DNA from: a virus
Strand: one strand, 5' to 3'
DNA length: 33,127 nt
Virus record (IMG/VR): IMGVR_UViG_3300033153_008243
Coordinates: 1 to 33,127 of that record
Shown here: in pieces, positions 1-6,270 of the stretch
Position numbering within the stretch: position 1 is the first letter of the stretch
Layout: every line of letters starts with the position of its first letter
The notes under the pieces: model-generated
What the model was told of the DNA's origin: nothing
Databases searched by the model: none
Seen by the model: only the letters and a program-made list of their open reading frames with translations
Position numbers and translations under genes: made by a program

Positions 1-130
1 CGCTTCCCCGCCCCGGTCGGCCTGGCCGTCTTTGGGCATCCCCCCCGGTGCTTCGTACCGCTCGTCTTCCGTCGCATCCCCTGCCTCTTCCACACGCTGC
101 CAAAATAAGATAATCATGAAGCGCAAGGAA
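1..130. other. Possible flanking DNA or extreme end of the element
   Basis: On the minus strand a frame beginning ATG at 117 stays open to the window edge (39 codons, acidic and glycine-rich) and resembles no family I know. The composition is GC-rich here and becomes more A-rich from about 105 onward, where the repeats begin. The join between host DNA and the phage end may lie near 98-130, but I cannot place the exact boundary. Mu-type ends begin with TG, and TG occurs at 98 and 117. Confidence 0.2.
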
Positions 131-133
131 AGA

Positions 134-359
134 TGGCAAAAAGTTGGGAAAACCCAGGTTAGGTGTAAGTCATGGATGGGACGTGAGTTATGGTCCCTTG
201 AGGCGGGTCGGAGCTACTTGGCAAAAAGTTGCGAAAAACGGCCGAACGACAGAATTGGGGGTAGTTGGCAAAAACACGCAACGGCCTGTCGCGGCTGGAG
301 TTACGTGGGTTCGGGGTGGAATCGCGCAACGTACTTGGCAACTCGTTACTTTGTGAAAA
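134..359 (+). repeat. Four direct TTGGCAA-type repeats, candidate transposase-binding sites
   Basis: Copy 1 (134-152) and copy 2 (219-237) share 18 of 19 bases: TGGCAAAAAGTTGNGAAAA. Copy 3 (265-282) keeps TTGGCAAAAA, and copy 4 (332-359) keeps TACTTGGCAA and ends in GTGAAAA. All four point the same way, and their TGGCAA cores are spaced 85, 48 and 70 bp apart. MuA sites at Mu ends are also about 22 bp, same-strand, irregularly spaced and end in CGAAA, so an end-type array is plausible. No gene was found in 1-443. Site function is inferred. Confidence 0.5.
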
Positions 360-443
360 TTCGGCGTCGCACGTAGCGTGCCAATCGTCTTAGTGATCGG
401 CGGCCAGCTTGGCCGTGCGGCTGGATGTTCGTGTGCCAGACGG

Positions 444-580
444 CTATGCATGGCCGTACACCGCCTCTGTCAGTGCCTGGTAGGTTTTCCACCAGGCCGC
501 GATCTCGCGTTGTTTTGGGCCGGAACAACGCGGCTCTTCTACTAAACCATCGTCTCGTAGCCAGCGGTTCTGCCATATCA
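444..580 (-). other. Out-of-frame 45-codon extension after the dockerin/beta-helix gene
   Basis: Directly after the TGA of the gene ending at 578, the -1 frame stays open to TAG at 444-446. It reads as ordinary protein (LIWQNRWLRDDG, then GPKQREIAAWWKTYQAL, ending AVYGHA). It has no ATG, GTG or TTG start of its own. It may be the true C-terminus of the upstream beta-helix protein, separated by a one-base indel or by frameshifting, or a coupled small ORF. The overlapping ATG frame at 346-576 is arginine-rich and looks like a shadow. Confidence 0.35.
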
Positions 581-1546
581 GTCTTCTACTGTCACATCGG
601 GGATGTCGGAGTCCAGCAGCTTCGTATTCGGGTAGTTGGTGATCTGGCAGCGGCGGAGGGTGATGTTTGCCGGCACGCACTGGTCGTTGTACACGTCTAC
701 CACGAAACCCGTCAGCACCTGCGGTGTGATCTTCAGCCGACTGCCATCGATTGTGACGTCCTCGAAAATGATGTTGCTGGTCTTGCCCCATATCTTGACG
801 GCATGGTTCCAGTACGTGGGGTAGATCACACCGTCGCGAAACGTTATGCGGCGGATCACGCCGTCGAGATCCTCTCGGTTCGGAGGTCCGATGATGACCG
901 GCCCTTCGCACTCAAAGTCGTCGAACAGGACGTCCTCGGTCGGGCCGAGATCGGCGATCGCGTGCAATTTGATACCGAGTTTCTGCTCGGCTGTCGTCTT
1001 GAGCTTTAGCACGCGAAACATCGTGCGCTGTGCGCTGGCGATGCGCAGCGCATGCCCCCAGGCGTCGGTAGAGGTCACCCTCTCGGCCAGGCCGTCTTTG
1101 ACGATGACGTACCAGGCGGAATCGCCGCCGCCGGCTGGATGACCGATCGTGGCGTCGTGGATGTGCCACGACCTGGCCGGCCGAGAGGCCATGGCGTGTT
1201 TGTCCTGGTCGGTGATCGGGTCGGTGAAGACCAAGTCATATTGCGGTTCCGGCTCGGTAGGCTGTTCCGGAGATGGCGTCGGGACCAGTGGATCGCCGGG
1301 GAGCTGCCGGCAGAGATAGATGAAGTCCTGGCCGTCGAATACACCATCACCGTTGAGGTCGGTGACCTCGATGTCACCTGCTTTGACGAGCGCGTCGACC
1401 GTCGTTTCATCGCCGTTCGAAGTGGCTTCGATGACCGATCGATTGGCCGTCTCCTGGTTGTCCGTGATCACCAGTAAACCGCCTACCATTCCGACTGCCG
1501 TGGCCGCCATCAAGCCGAGCATTCTTTTTTTTTTTTTTTCCGTCAT
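578..1546 (-). CDS. Membrane-anchored protein with dockerin-like and beta-helix-like regions
   Basis: 322 aa. The start ATG at 1546 follows a strong GGAGGTGA ribosome site. Residues 4-8 are KKKKR and 10-27 are a hydrophobic helix, so the protein is either anchored in the membrane or exported by a signal peptide. DLNGDGVFDGQD at 63-74 is one calcium-binding half of a type I dockerin (the other half is absent), and a proline-rich linker (PTPSPEQPTEPEPQ) follows. Residues 105-322 alternate beta segments resembling parallel beta-helix, pectate-lyase or tail-spike rungs (NIIFEDVTIDG, ITLRRCQITNY). It is the last gene of the leftward operon, next to the presumed phage end, a usual place for cargo. 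Codons 3-8 lie in a run of 15 A residues, a slippage hot spot. A tail-spike role is possible but the signal or anchor argues against it. Function unproven. Confidence 0.7.
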   Translation of the reverse strand: MTEKKKKRMLGLMAATAVGMVGGLLVITDNQETANRSVIEATSNGDETTVDALVKAGDIEVTDLNGDGVFDGQDFIYLCRQLPGDPLVPTPSPEQPTEPEPQYDLVFTDPITDQDKHAMASRPARSWHIHDATIGHPAGGGDSAWYVIVKDGLAERVTSTDAWGHALRIASAQRTMFRVLKLKTTAEQKLGIKLHAIADLGPTEDVLFDDFECEGPVIIGPPNREDLDGVIRRITFRDGVIYPTYWNHAVKIWGKTSNIIFEDVTIDGSRLKITPQVLTGFVVDVYNDQCVPANITLRRCQITNYPNTKLLDSDIPDVTVED

Positions 1547-1620
1547 CAGGGGTCACCTCCGTGTGAGTAAGTAGCCTTCAATCTTATCCGCAGAATACGC
1601 AGAGGCGGTGGTGTTCCCTC

Positions 1621-1791
1621 TTACACTTCCTCTTTGCGGGCACGGTTCAGCCGGTTGCGATCGTCCTTTGCGAGTTCGAACGCGAACACGACACGGCGAT
1701 CTAGGCCGACGTAGGCCGTTGCGTTGCCGGCCTCATCCTCGAACCACCCGAGACATTCGGTCGCTTCAGGGTTGGCGTACATCTTGAACAT
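1621..1791 (-). CDS. Small conserved-looking protein, function unknown
   Basis: 56 aa, beginning MFKMYANPEATECLGWFEDE. A near-perfect GAAGGAGATC ribosome site lies 4-5 bases before ATG 1791 and overlaps the stop codon of the upstream gene, so the two should be translated together. The sequence has a central aromatic and acidic patch, a YVGLDRRVVFAFEL strand-like segment and a basic end (DRNRLNRARKEEV). No family was recognised. It belongs to the distal early operon between an HTH-like protein and the dockerin-like gene. Confidence 0.65.
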   Translation of the reverse strand: MFKMYANPEATECLGWFEDEAGNATAYVGLDRRVVFAFELAKDDRNRLNRARKEEV

Positions 1792-1803
1792 GAAAGATCT
1801 CCT

Positions 1804-2229
1804 TCAACAGTGGGGTGAATGTTCCGGCTCTGCCGTGGCCGGCTCGGCAAACAAACGCTGCTGACCGTTGCTCTCGGTTCTGCGTTGGGCTTCGATCCGG
1901 TCGATCGATCGCCGGCAGTTACGCGCCCGCACGAAAATGCTCTTGCCGCGGCCTCGCAGCTTTTCAACGTACTCGCGGGCGAAGGCGATCTCTTCGTCCG
2001 TGGCGTCGTCGGCTAACAGCCATCGGCCCGGCGGATCTTTGGTCTCAGCCACGACCACGCGACCGTGTTCGAGCAGCTCGCCGGCCAGGTCGATGACGGC
2101 CCGCGGATTGAGGCTGAGCCATAACGCCAACTCTTTGTCCGTCCGCGCGTCGGCGCGATGCCGGCAGCGATCGCGTAACACGCGCAACAGCCGCTCAGCA
2201 TCGTCCGTCAGGATCGTTGTCTTGCTCAT
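1804..2229 (-). CDS. Probable winged-helix DNA-binding protein
   Basis: 141 aa. GGAGG lies just before ATG 2229. Residues 8-75 read as a winged helix-turn-helix: helix DDAERLLRVLRDRC, then ARTDKELALWLSLNPRAVIDLAGELLEHGRVVVAE, which matches the recognition helix plus wing pattern of small phage and replication-type DNA-binding proteins, including a closing PGRWLLA strand. The remainder is charged and probably flexible. It could be a local transcriptional regulator or an accessory to early DNA functions. Its stop overlaps the ribosome site of the next gene. The fold is inferred from pattern only. Confidence 0.6.
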   Translation of the reverse strand: MSKTTILTDDAERLLRVLRDRCRHRADARTDKELALWLSLNPRAVIDLAGELLEHGRVVVAETKDPPGRWLLADDATDEEIAFAREYVEKLRGRGKSIFVRARNCRRSIDRIEAQRRTESNGQQRLFAEPATAEPEHSPHC

Positions 2230-2251
2230 GTCGGCCTCCGTGCCTGATGAG

Positions 2252-2449
2252 CTATTCTCTCGCAGCTAACGCGCTGTCGATCTCGTGGGCGAAACGCCGG
2301 CACATCTCGCCGATCGCTTCCCATGGCCGGCGACTCTTGATGTTGCAGCCGGCCAGGAAATCGAGATACAACACGTCGTCGTCGTCGATGTCGCCGAGCG
2401 TCCGGCCCTTGTATTTGCCGAACGGCATGACCACGTCTTCTGCGTTCAC
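2252..2449 (-). CDS. Small ExoX-C-like/DUF3820-type protein
   Basis: 65 aa from GTG 2449, chosen because AGGAGA sits six bases before it. An upstream alternative start would give a low-complexity serine/arginine tail with no ribosome site. The segment VVMPFGKYKGRTLGDIDDDDVLYLDFLAG follows the MPFGKYKG..LxDIP..YLxWL pattern of the DUF3820 / exodeoxyribonuclease X C-terminal-like family, small domains common in phages and believed to bind nucleic acid or partners. It is complete for that domain and carries no nuclease catalytic domain. Confidence 0.65.
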   Translation of the reverse strand: MNAEDVVMPFGKYKGRTLGDIDDDDVLYLDFLAGCNIKSRRPWEAIGEMCRRFAHEIDSALAARE

Positions 2450-2459
2450 TGAAGGTCTC

Positions 2460-2819
2460 CTACGCCGCGTTGATGCGGCGTTGCTTGCGGATACGCGGCG
2501 ACTGCCCCATTCGCTCCCGAAGTTCGTCGAGCACCGCTTCACCTCGTTTGCAAAAGTCGTGGACCTCGGGCGCTTCGACGTCGATCGCGACGAACAGGCC
2601 GTGTAGTACATTGCACAGTGAATCGATACCCATGGCGGCCCGAACCTCCGATTTCGACCGGCGCTTGCGATACTTGCGAGCCGGTCTGGTGCCCGTTCGC
2701 TTGCGAGCCTCGATGCGTCGGTGGTATTCAGTCGCGCACCTGGTCCGGCGTTGACAGACGCCGGTGCGGTTATCGCTACGGATCGGTTCTTTACAAACTT
2801 CGCACCGTCGCTGCTTCAT
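2460..2819 (-). CDS. Small zinc-finger basic protein
   Basis: 119 aa from ATG 2819, which overlaps the previous stop as ATGA. Cysteines at 6, 9, 22 and 28 (CEVC...CQRRTRC) look like one zinc knuckle near the N-terminus. A strongly basic stretch follows (RIEARKRTGTRPARKYRKRRSK) and then a helical C-terminus. Such proteins usually bind DNA or RNA. A longer reading upstream overlaps the preceding gene and is arginine/proline noise. Exact role unknown; operon context suggests an early regulatory function. Confidence 0.6.
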   Translation of the reverse strand: MKQRRCEVCKEPIRSDNRTGVCQRRTRCATEYHRRIEARKRTGTRPARKYRKRRSKSEVRAAMGIDSLCNVLHGLFVAIDVEAPEVHDFCKRGEAVLDELRERMGQSPRIRKQRRINAA

Positions 2820-3451
2820 GCCGTGCCCCCTTCCGTGTCCATAATCTGGCCGAGCACCATACGGATCGACCGGTTTTCGATCGACCGCGGTGTCGAGCCC
2901 TGTTCGATCCGCTGCTGGCTCAGGCGGGGCAACGCATCGAAGGCGGCTTGCAGGAGCCGTTCTCGTGTGGATTCGTCCTTCGATTCGAACCAAGTCCGGA
3001 TGGTCTGCGATCTGGTTCGCTCGCGACGGAGTTGTTGCCGCTCGTCGTCGAAAACCCGTCGGCGCCGCCGGTCGCGATCCTGTTCGGCCTGGCGGTGTGT
3101 CGTGCGATTCTGTCCTTCGGCCAGCCAGTGCTCGATCTTCTCGGCCGTGAAGAAACGCGAGAAGATCAGCCGTGCGCCGGGGCGGCGCTGGTGCCAAACG
3201 CTGCGCTGACAATGCTGGTGATAGGCGTCGATCGCCTGCTCGATCTGCTCAGCGGTGAAACCGGCGTCGATGAGCAACGGACACAGCACGTTGAGTCGAT
3301 CGCGATCGAGCACCAGACACGCCCCGAACCGGTTATGCCAGAACGCGCAGATGCGCTTGCAGTCGTCGAGCTTGCCGGCCCACATCAAAGGCAGACGCCT
3401 GCGGCCGTGCGTCTCGCGAATGTCTGCAGTGGTTTTGTCGCGTCTGGCCAT
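2816..3451 (-). CDS. Hypothetical early protein, charged and helical
   Basis: 211 aa. The ribosome site GGAGG is about 10 bases before ATG 3451, and the end overlaps the next gene by ATGA. An N-terminal half with KLDDCKRICAFWHNRFGACLVLDRDRLNVLCPLLIDAGFTAEQIEQAIDAYHQ looks like a folded helical domain. Residues 120-210 are very rich in Arg, Asp, Gln and Glu and probably form long helices. It might be a replication or recombination accessory, but no family is recognised and no catalytic motif is visible. Confidence 0.6.
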   Translation of the reverse strand: MARRDKTTADIRETHGRRRLPLMWAGKLDDCKRICAFWHNRFGACLVLDRDRLNVLCPLLIDAGFTAEQIEQAIDAYHQHCQRSVWHQRRPGARLIFSRFFTAEKIEHWLAEGQNRTTHRQAEQDRDRRRRRVFDDERQQLRRERTRSQTIRTWFESKDESTRERLLQAAFDALPRLSQQRIEQGSTPRSIENRSIRMVLGQIMDTEGGTA

Positions 3452-3457
3452 CGGCCG

Positions 3458-3673
3458 TCAATCCTCCAGTACGCCGGGGATCGTCGCTTGACCCGAGTCA
3501 GGGTTGGGCCGGCTCAGGCGGTAGTCCCGCACACACTTGGTGGTGTGGTTGACGTGCAGGGTCGTGATCGCCTGAATAACCTGCGCTCGCGTGGCCGGCC
3601 TTCTGCGGCCCAACCGATGGGCCAGGGCCAGCCGTTGTTCGTCGCTCAGGTCGAATGTCATGCGAACCTTCAT
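3458..3673 (-). CDS. Small hypothetical protein, possibly DNA-binding
   Basis: 71 aa, beginning MKVRMTFDLSDEQRLALAHRLGRRRPATRAQVIQAITTL. GAGGA lies seven bases before ATG 3673 and overlaps the methyltransferase stop region. A beta strand followed by two helices (residues 3-40) resembles small ribbon-helix-helix or HTH phage regulators, though the match is weak. The C-terminus is proline-rich. It lies between the methyltransferase and a helical hypothetical gene, in the same direction with almost no spacing. Confidence 0.55.
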   Translation of the reverse strand: MKVRMTFDLSDEQRLALAHRLGRRRPATRAQVIQAITTLHVNHTTKCVRDYRLSRPNPDSGQATIPGVLED

Positions 3674-3676
3674 TTG

Positions 3677-4462
3677 TTAGTCCTCATCAGCCGACACCTT
3701 CTTGATGCGCCGCACGGCGGCGCGGAAGTACTTGCGGTCCTTCTCGATGCCGACAAACCTCCGGTCGTGCTGCACACACGCGACGCCGGTGGTGCCGTGT
3801 CCCATGAAAATGTCGGCGACGATGTGGCCTGAGTCGCTGTACGTTTGCACCAGCCAGGCCATCAAGTCGACGGGCTTTTGGGTTGGGTGCTGGCCCTTGG
3901 CTCGTCGGTTCGCGAACTGCAAGACACTGCGCGGATGACGCCGGCCATCCGAGTGGGTTACGATGCCTTGCCGCCGGGTTAAACCCCAGTTCGACGAGAC
4001 GCCGGTCTGCCTGGCGGTATACGGCTTGCCCTCGGTCATCTGTGGGTTGTAGACCGAGCCGGTGAATTTCTTGGCGAAAATCTGGACGTGCTCGTGTGAT
4101 CGCAGCGGCCGCTTCCGGACGTTGAGGAAGCCGGTCGGCGCAGTCTTGTGCCAGATGAGCTCGTACCGCCACTCGGGGCGATTGGCGCTGATCAGTTCGG
4201 TAGTGAACGTCTGCTGGCAGCAGACAGCGATGATGGCTTCGAGCTTGCGCAACCGGTCCATGAAGTACCACCAGACCGGCACGGGAATCGGTCTGTCCCA
4301 TGCGTTGGCGGTGCAACCAAATGGCGGGTCGGTGATCACGGCGTCGAAGATCCCGGCCGGCAGCCGCGGCATGATGTCCAGGCAGTCGCCGCGGTAGAGC
4401 TTGACCTGGTCGGTCTCGAAGTCCGCCGGAGGGCACTTGTTCCATAATCGTGTGGCGGCCAT
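3677..4462 (-). CDS. DNA methyltransferase (N4-cytosine/N6-adenine type)
   Basis: 261 aa. It transfers a methyl group from S-adenosylmethionine to an exocyclic amine of a DNA base. The catalytic motif DPPF is at 45-48, after the strand KLYRGDCLDIMPRLP, and the SAM-binding motif FMGHGTTG is at 219-226, preceded by HPTQKPVDLMAWLV. This motif order places it in the beta-type class, with target recognition in the middle (about 95-185). ATG 4462 was chosen because GAGG sits six bases before it. An ATG at 4466 is in a shadow frame. No restriction partner is adjacent, so it is an orphan enzyme, typically used by phages to protect their DNA from host restriction or to adjust early expression. Target sequence unknown. 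Confidence 0.9.
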   Translation of the reverse strand: MAATRLWNKCPPADFETDQVKLYRGDCLDIMPRLPAGIFDAVITDPPFGCTANAWDRPIPVPVWWYFMDRLRKLEAIIAVCCQQTFTTELISANRPEWRYELIWHKTAPTGFLNVRKRPLRSHEHVQIFAKKFTGSVYNPQMTEGKPYTARQTGVSSNWGLTRRQGIVTHSDGRRHPRSVLQFANRRAKGQHPTQKPVDLMAWLVQTYSDSGHIVADIFMGHGTTGVACVQHDRRFVGIEKDRKYFRAAVRRIKKVSADED

Positions 4463-4594
4463 CCATGGCCTCAAAACTCCGTTACGATTACATTCCGTGT
4501 ACTGCAGTGGGCGGCGTGCAAAATACCACCGGGGTGCATCCCGATGGCGTTCCGGGTAAACCGTTACGTCCCGGCGCGCCGTCCTTGTTTTCAT

Positions 4595-5098
4595 CTATCC
4601 AAACGCATAGCGCGTGTTGCACTCCTTCGACTGCTTCTTCCTCCTGAAACCGATCAGCATATTGATCGCCTGGCTGGCCATCTTGCTCGTGGCCAGGCCG
4701 TCGATCGTGTCGACGCCGAAATGCGTCTGCAGGAAACTCGTCAGCAGCGACCGCGACCAGCCGAGCTCGCTTGCCAACGCGCGAATAAGACTGCGTTGCT
4801 CCGGCGTGATCATCCGCGTGACGCCGTCGCGTTTCGGCCGGCCGTGGCGCTCGCGCGTTTTTTTGTCCGTCAACGGCTTGAGCTTTTCGAGTGAATCGCT
4901 CAGCGCGTGAAGCTGTCTTGCCGAGCAATCCTTCATTGACGTTTTGCCGAATCGCTCTCGAATCGCAAAATGCAAGTTCTCCTTGATCTGCTCCTGAGAG
5001 CCTGGAATCGTATCCCTCGCGAGTGCCCACACGCGCGCGTTGGCTTTACGCCATAGCGGCTTGCGAACGTCGTAATCACGCTGGCCGCCCGGCGTCAT
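4595..5098 (-). CDS. gemA: GemA-like regulatory protein (Mu gp16, DUF1018)
   Basis: 167 aa, starting at ATG 5098 in an ATGA overlap with the upstream ATPase. GKTSMKDCSARQLHALSDSLEKL (52-74) and ITPEQRSLIRALASELGWSRSLLTSFLQTHFGVDTIDGLATSKMASQAINML (97-148) match the two-part layout of DUF1018 proteins. In Mu the homologue GemA modulates host gene expression and lies downstream of A and B, the same position as here. The N-terminal basic part (KPLWRKANARVWALARD) also fits. A 132-base gap without a gene separates it from the methyltransferase. Confidence 0.8.
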   Translation of the reverse strand: MTPGGQRDYDVRKPLWRKANARVWALARDTIPGSQEQIKENLHFAIRERFGKTSMKDCSARQLHALSDSLEKLKPLTDKKTRERHGRPKRDGVTRMITPEQRSLIRALASELGWSRSLLTSFLQTHFGVDTIDGLATSKMASQAINMLIGFRRKKQSKECNTRYAFG

Positions 5099-6270
5099 GC
5101 GGTCGCTACCTTTCGTTGCTGGTGCTTGAGAAACTGTTCGATCTGATAGCTGATCGCCTCGACGTAGTCTTGATCGCGGGCGAAATAGTTGGCCTGCTTC
5201 AGGTGTTCCGACGTGATTCGCTCGTCGGGGAACGCCGTGACGGCTAACTGGAAGACCTGGGCGGCGTAACGCAGGCCACCGTTTTCTTCCTGGCCGTCGA
5301 ACGCGGTCAGATTGGCCAGCGCACATAGCCAGCGGCCGGCGTCGGCACTGAAGCGAACCTCAAAGGTTTTGAGCACTTTAACGACGTCGTCGAGGCTGAA
5401 CAGCCAGTGGTGCGGGTCTTTCGTGTCGAACTTCAGCATCAGGTCGCGTTCGATCAGAATGCGACCGCGTAACGAGCCGCCGATGGCCCGCGATCGGGTT
5501 GTGCGCTTGAGCGTTTCGCGCAACTGCGGCCGGCCGATCAGGACGATCGGGCAGTGGGTTTTGTCGTGCAGATGGCGGATCAGGTCGAGCGTATCCATGG
5601 ACAGGATGTCCGCCTCGTCAACCAGAATCAGGCGAGCGCTCGTGCCGAGACGTTCTTTGAGCAGATTGAAGGCGTTGGACCGTGACCGGATCGAGTAGGG
5701 CATCGTCCGGCCGGTGTAGATCTGCCCCAACAACGCCTTGCAGAACGCCAGCGGCTTGCTGCTGCCGGGGTCTGCCCGGACCAGCAAGCCGTGTCGAGCA
5801 TGGGCTTGAATGTACGCTTCGGCGGCCATCGACTTGCCGACGCCCGAGGCGCAGTAGATCACGCCGATCGCCCTGTTCTTCTCGACCAGCTTGATCAACT
5901 TGAAGATCTCGATCGCGATCGACGTCTCGGTGAACGTGGACGAGTTCGGTGCGTCGTTCGATCGCAGCCAGGCGTTGACCCAGTCTTCGATCTTGGCGAT
6001 CTTCTCTGTGACGTCGCCTTTGTAGCGGAGGCTGAGCAGTTCGCTGATCGTCGACGGCGCGATGCCGGTTCCGTGGGCCAACTGCTTGCGTGTCACGTCG
6101 TAAAGGCCGAGGAAATCCTTGATGCTGTCCACGGCGATCGCGACGTCCGCGCTGTTGAGTTGCTTTCCTGGTTTCGCCATCCTTGGCCATCTCCCTGTTC
6201 GAGCGTCTTGCTCGATACCGCGTGAAAACTCGTCTGACGGCCCGGGGCCGCCGTTCCGTTCGTCTGTCAT
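5095..6270 (-). CDS. MuB-type AAA+ transposition ATPase
   Basis: 391 aa. It is expected to bind DNA with ATP, select target DNA and stimulate the transposase. A helix-turn-helix lies at about 61-80 (RKQLAHGTGIAPSTISELLS), Walker A is CASGVGKS at 140-147 and Walker B LILVDEAD at 214-221, followed by a sensor-like VLIGRPQLRETLKR. This is longer than Mu B (312 aa), mostly because of the N-terminus. ATG 6270 overlaps the transposase stop as ATGA, implying coupled translation. An internal ATG at codon 31 with GGGAG upstream is an alternative that removes a charged tail. The 3' end overlaps the GemA-like gene, also as ATGA. Confidence 0.9.
   Translation of the reverse strand: MTDERNGGPGPSDEFSRGIEQDARTGRWPRMAKPGKQLNSADVAIAVDSIKDFLGLYDVTRKQLAHGTGIAPSTISELLSLRYKGDVTEKIAKIEDWVNAWLRSNDAPNSSTFTETSIAIEIFKLIKLVEKNRAIGVIYCASGVGKSMAAEAYIQAHARHGLLVRADPGSSKPLAFCKALLGQIYTGRTMPYSIRSRSNAFNLLKERLGTSARLILVDEADILSMDTLDLIRHLHDKTHCPIVLIGRPQLRETLKRTTRSRAIGGSLRGRILIERDLMLKFDTKDPHHWLFSLDDVVKVLKTFEVRFSADAGRWLCALANLTAFDGQEENGGLRYAAQVFQLAVTAFPDERITSEHLKQANYFARDQDYVEAISYQIEQFLKHQQRKVATA

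Noticed and set aside
366-384. Short inverted repeat GCACG-TAG-CGTGC as terminator of the leftward operon
   Set aside because: Only a 5-bp stem with no adjacent T run; too weak to call.
2618-3832. Plus-strand frame of 404 codons
   Set aside because: Antisense to four packed minus-strand genes with ribosome sites and overlaps; arginine and valine-rich mirror of coding DNA.
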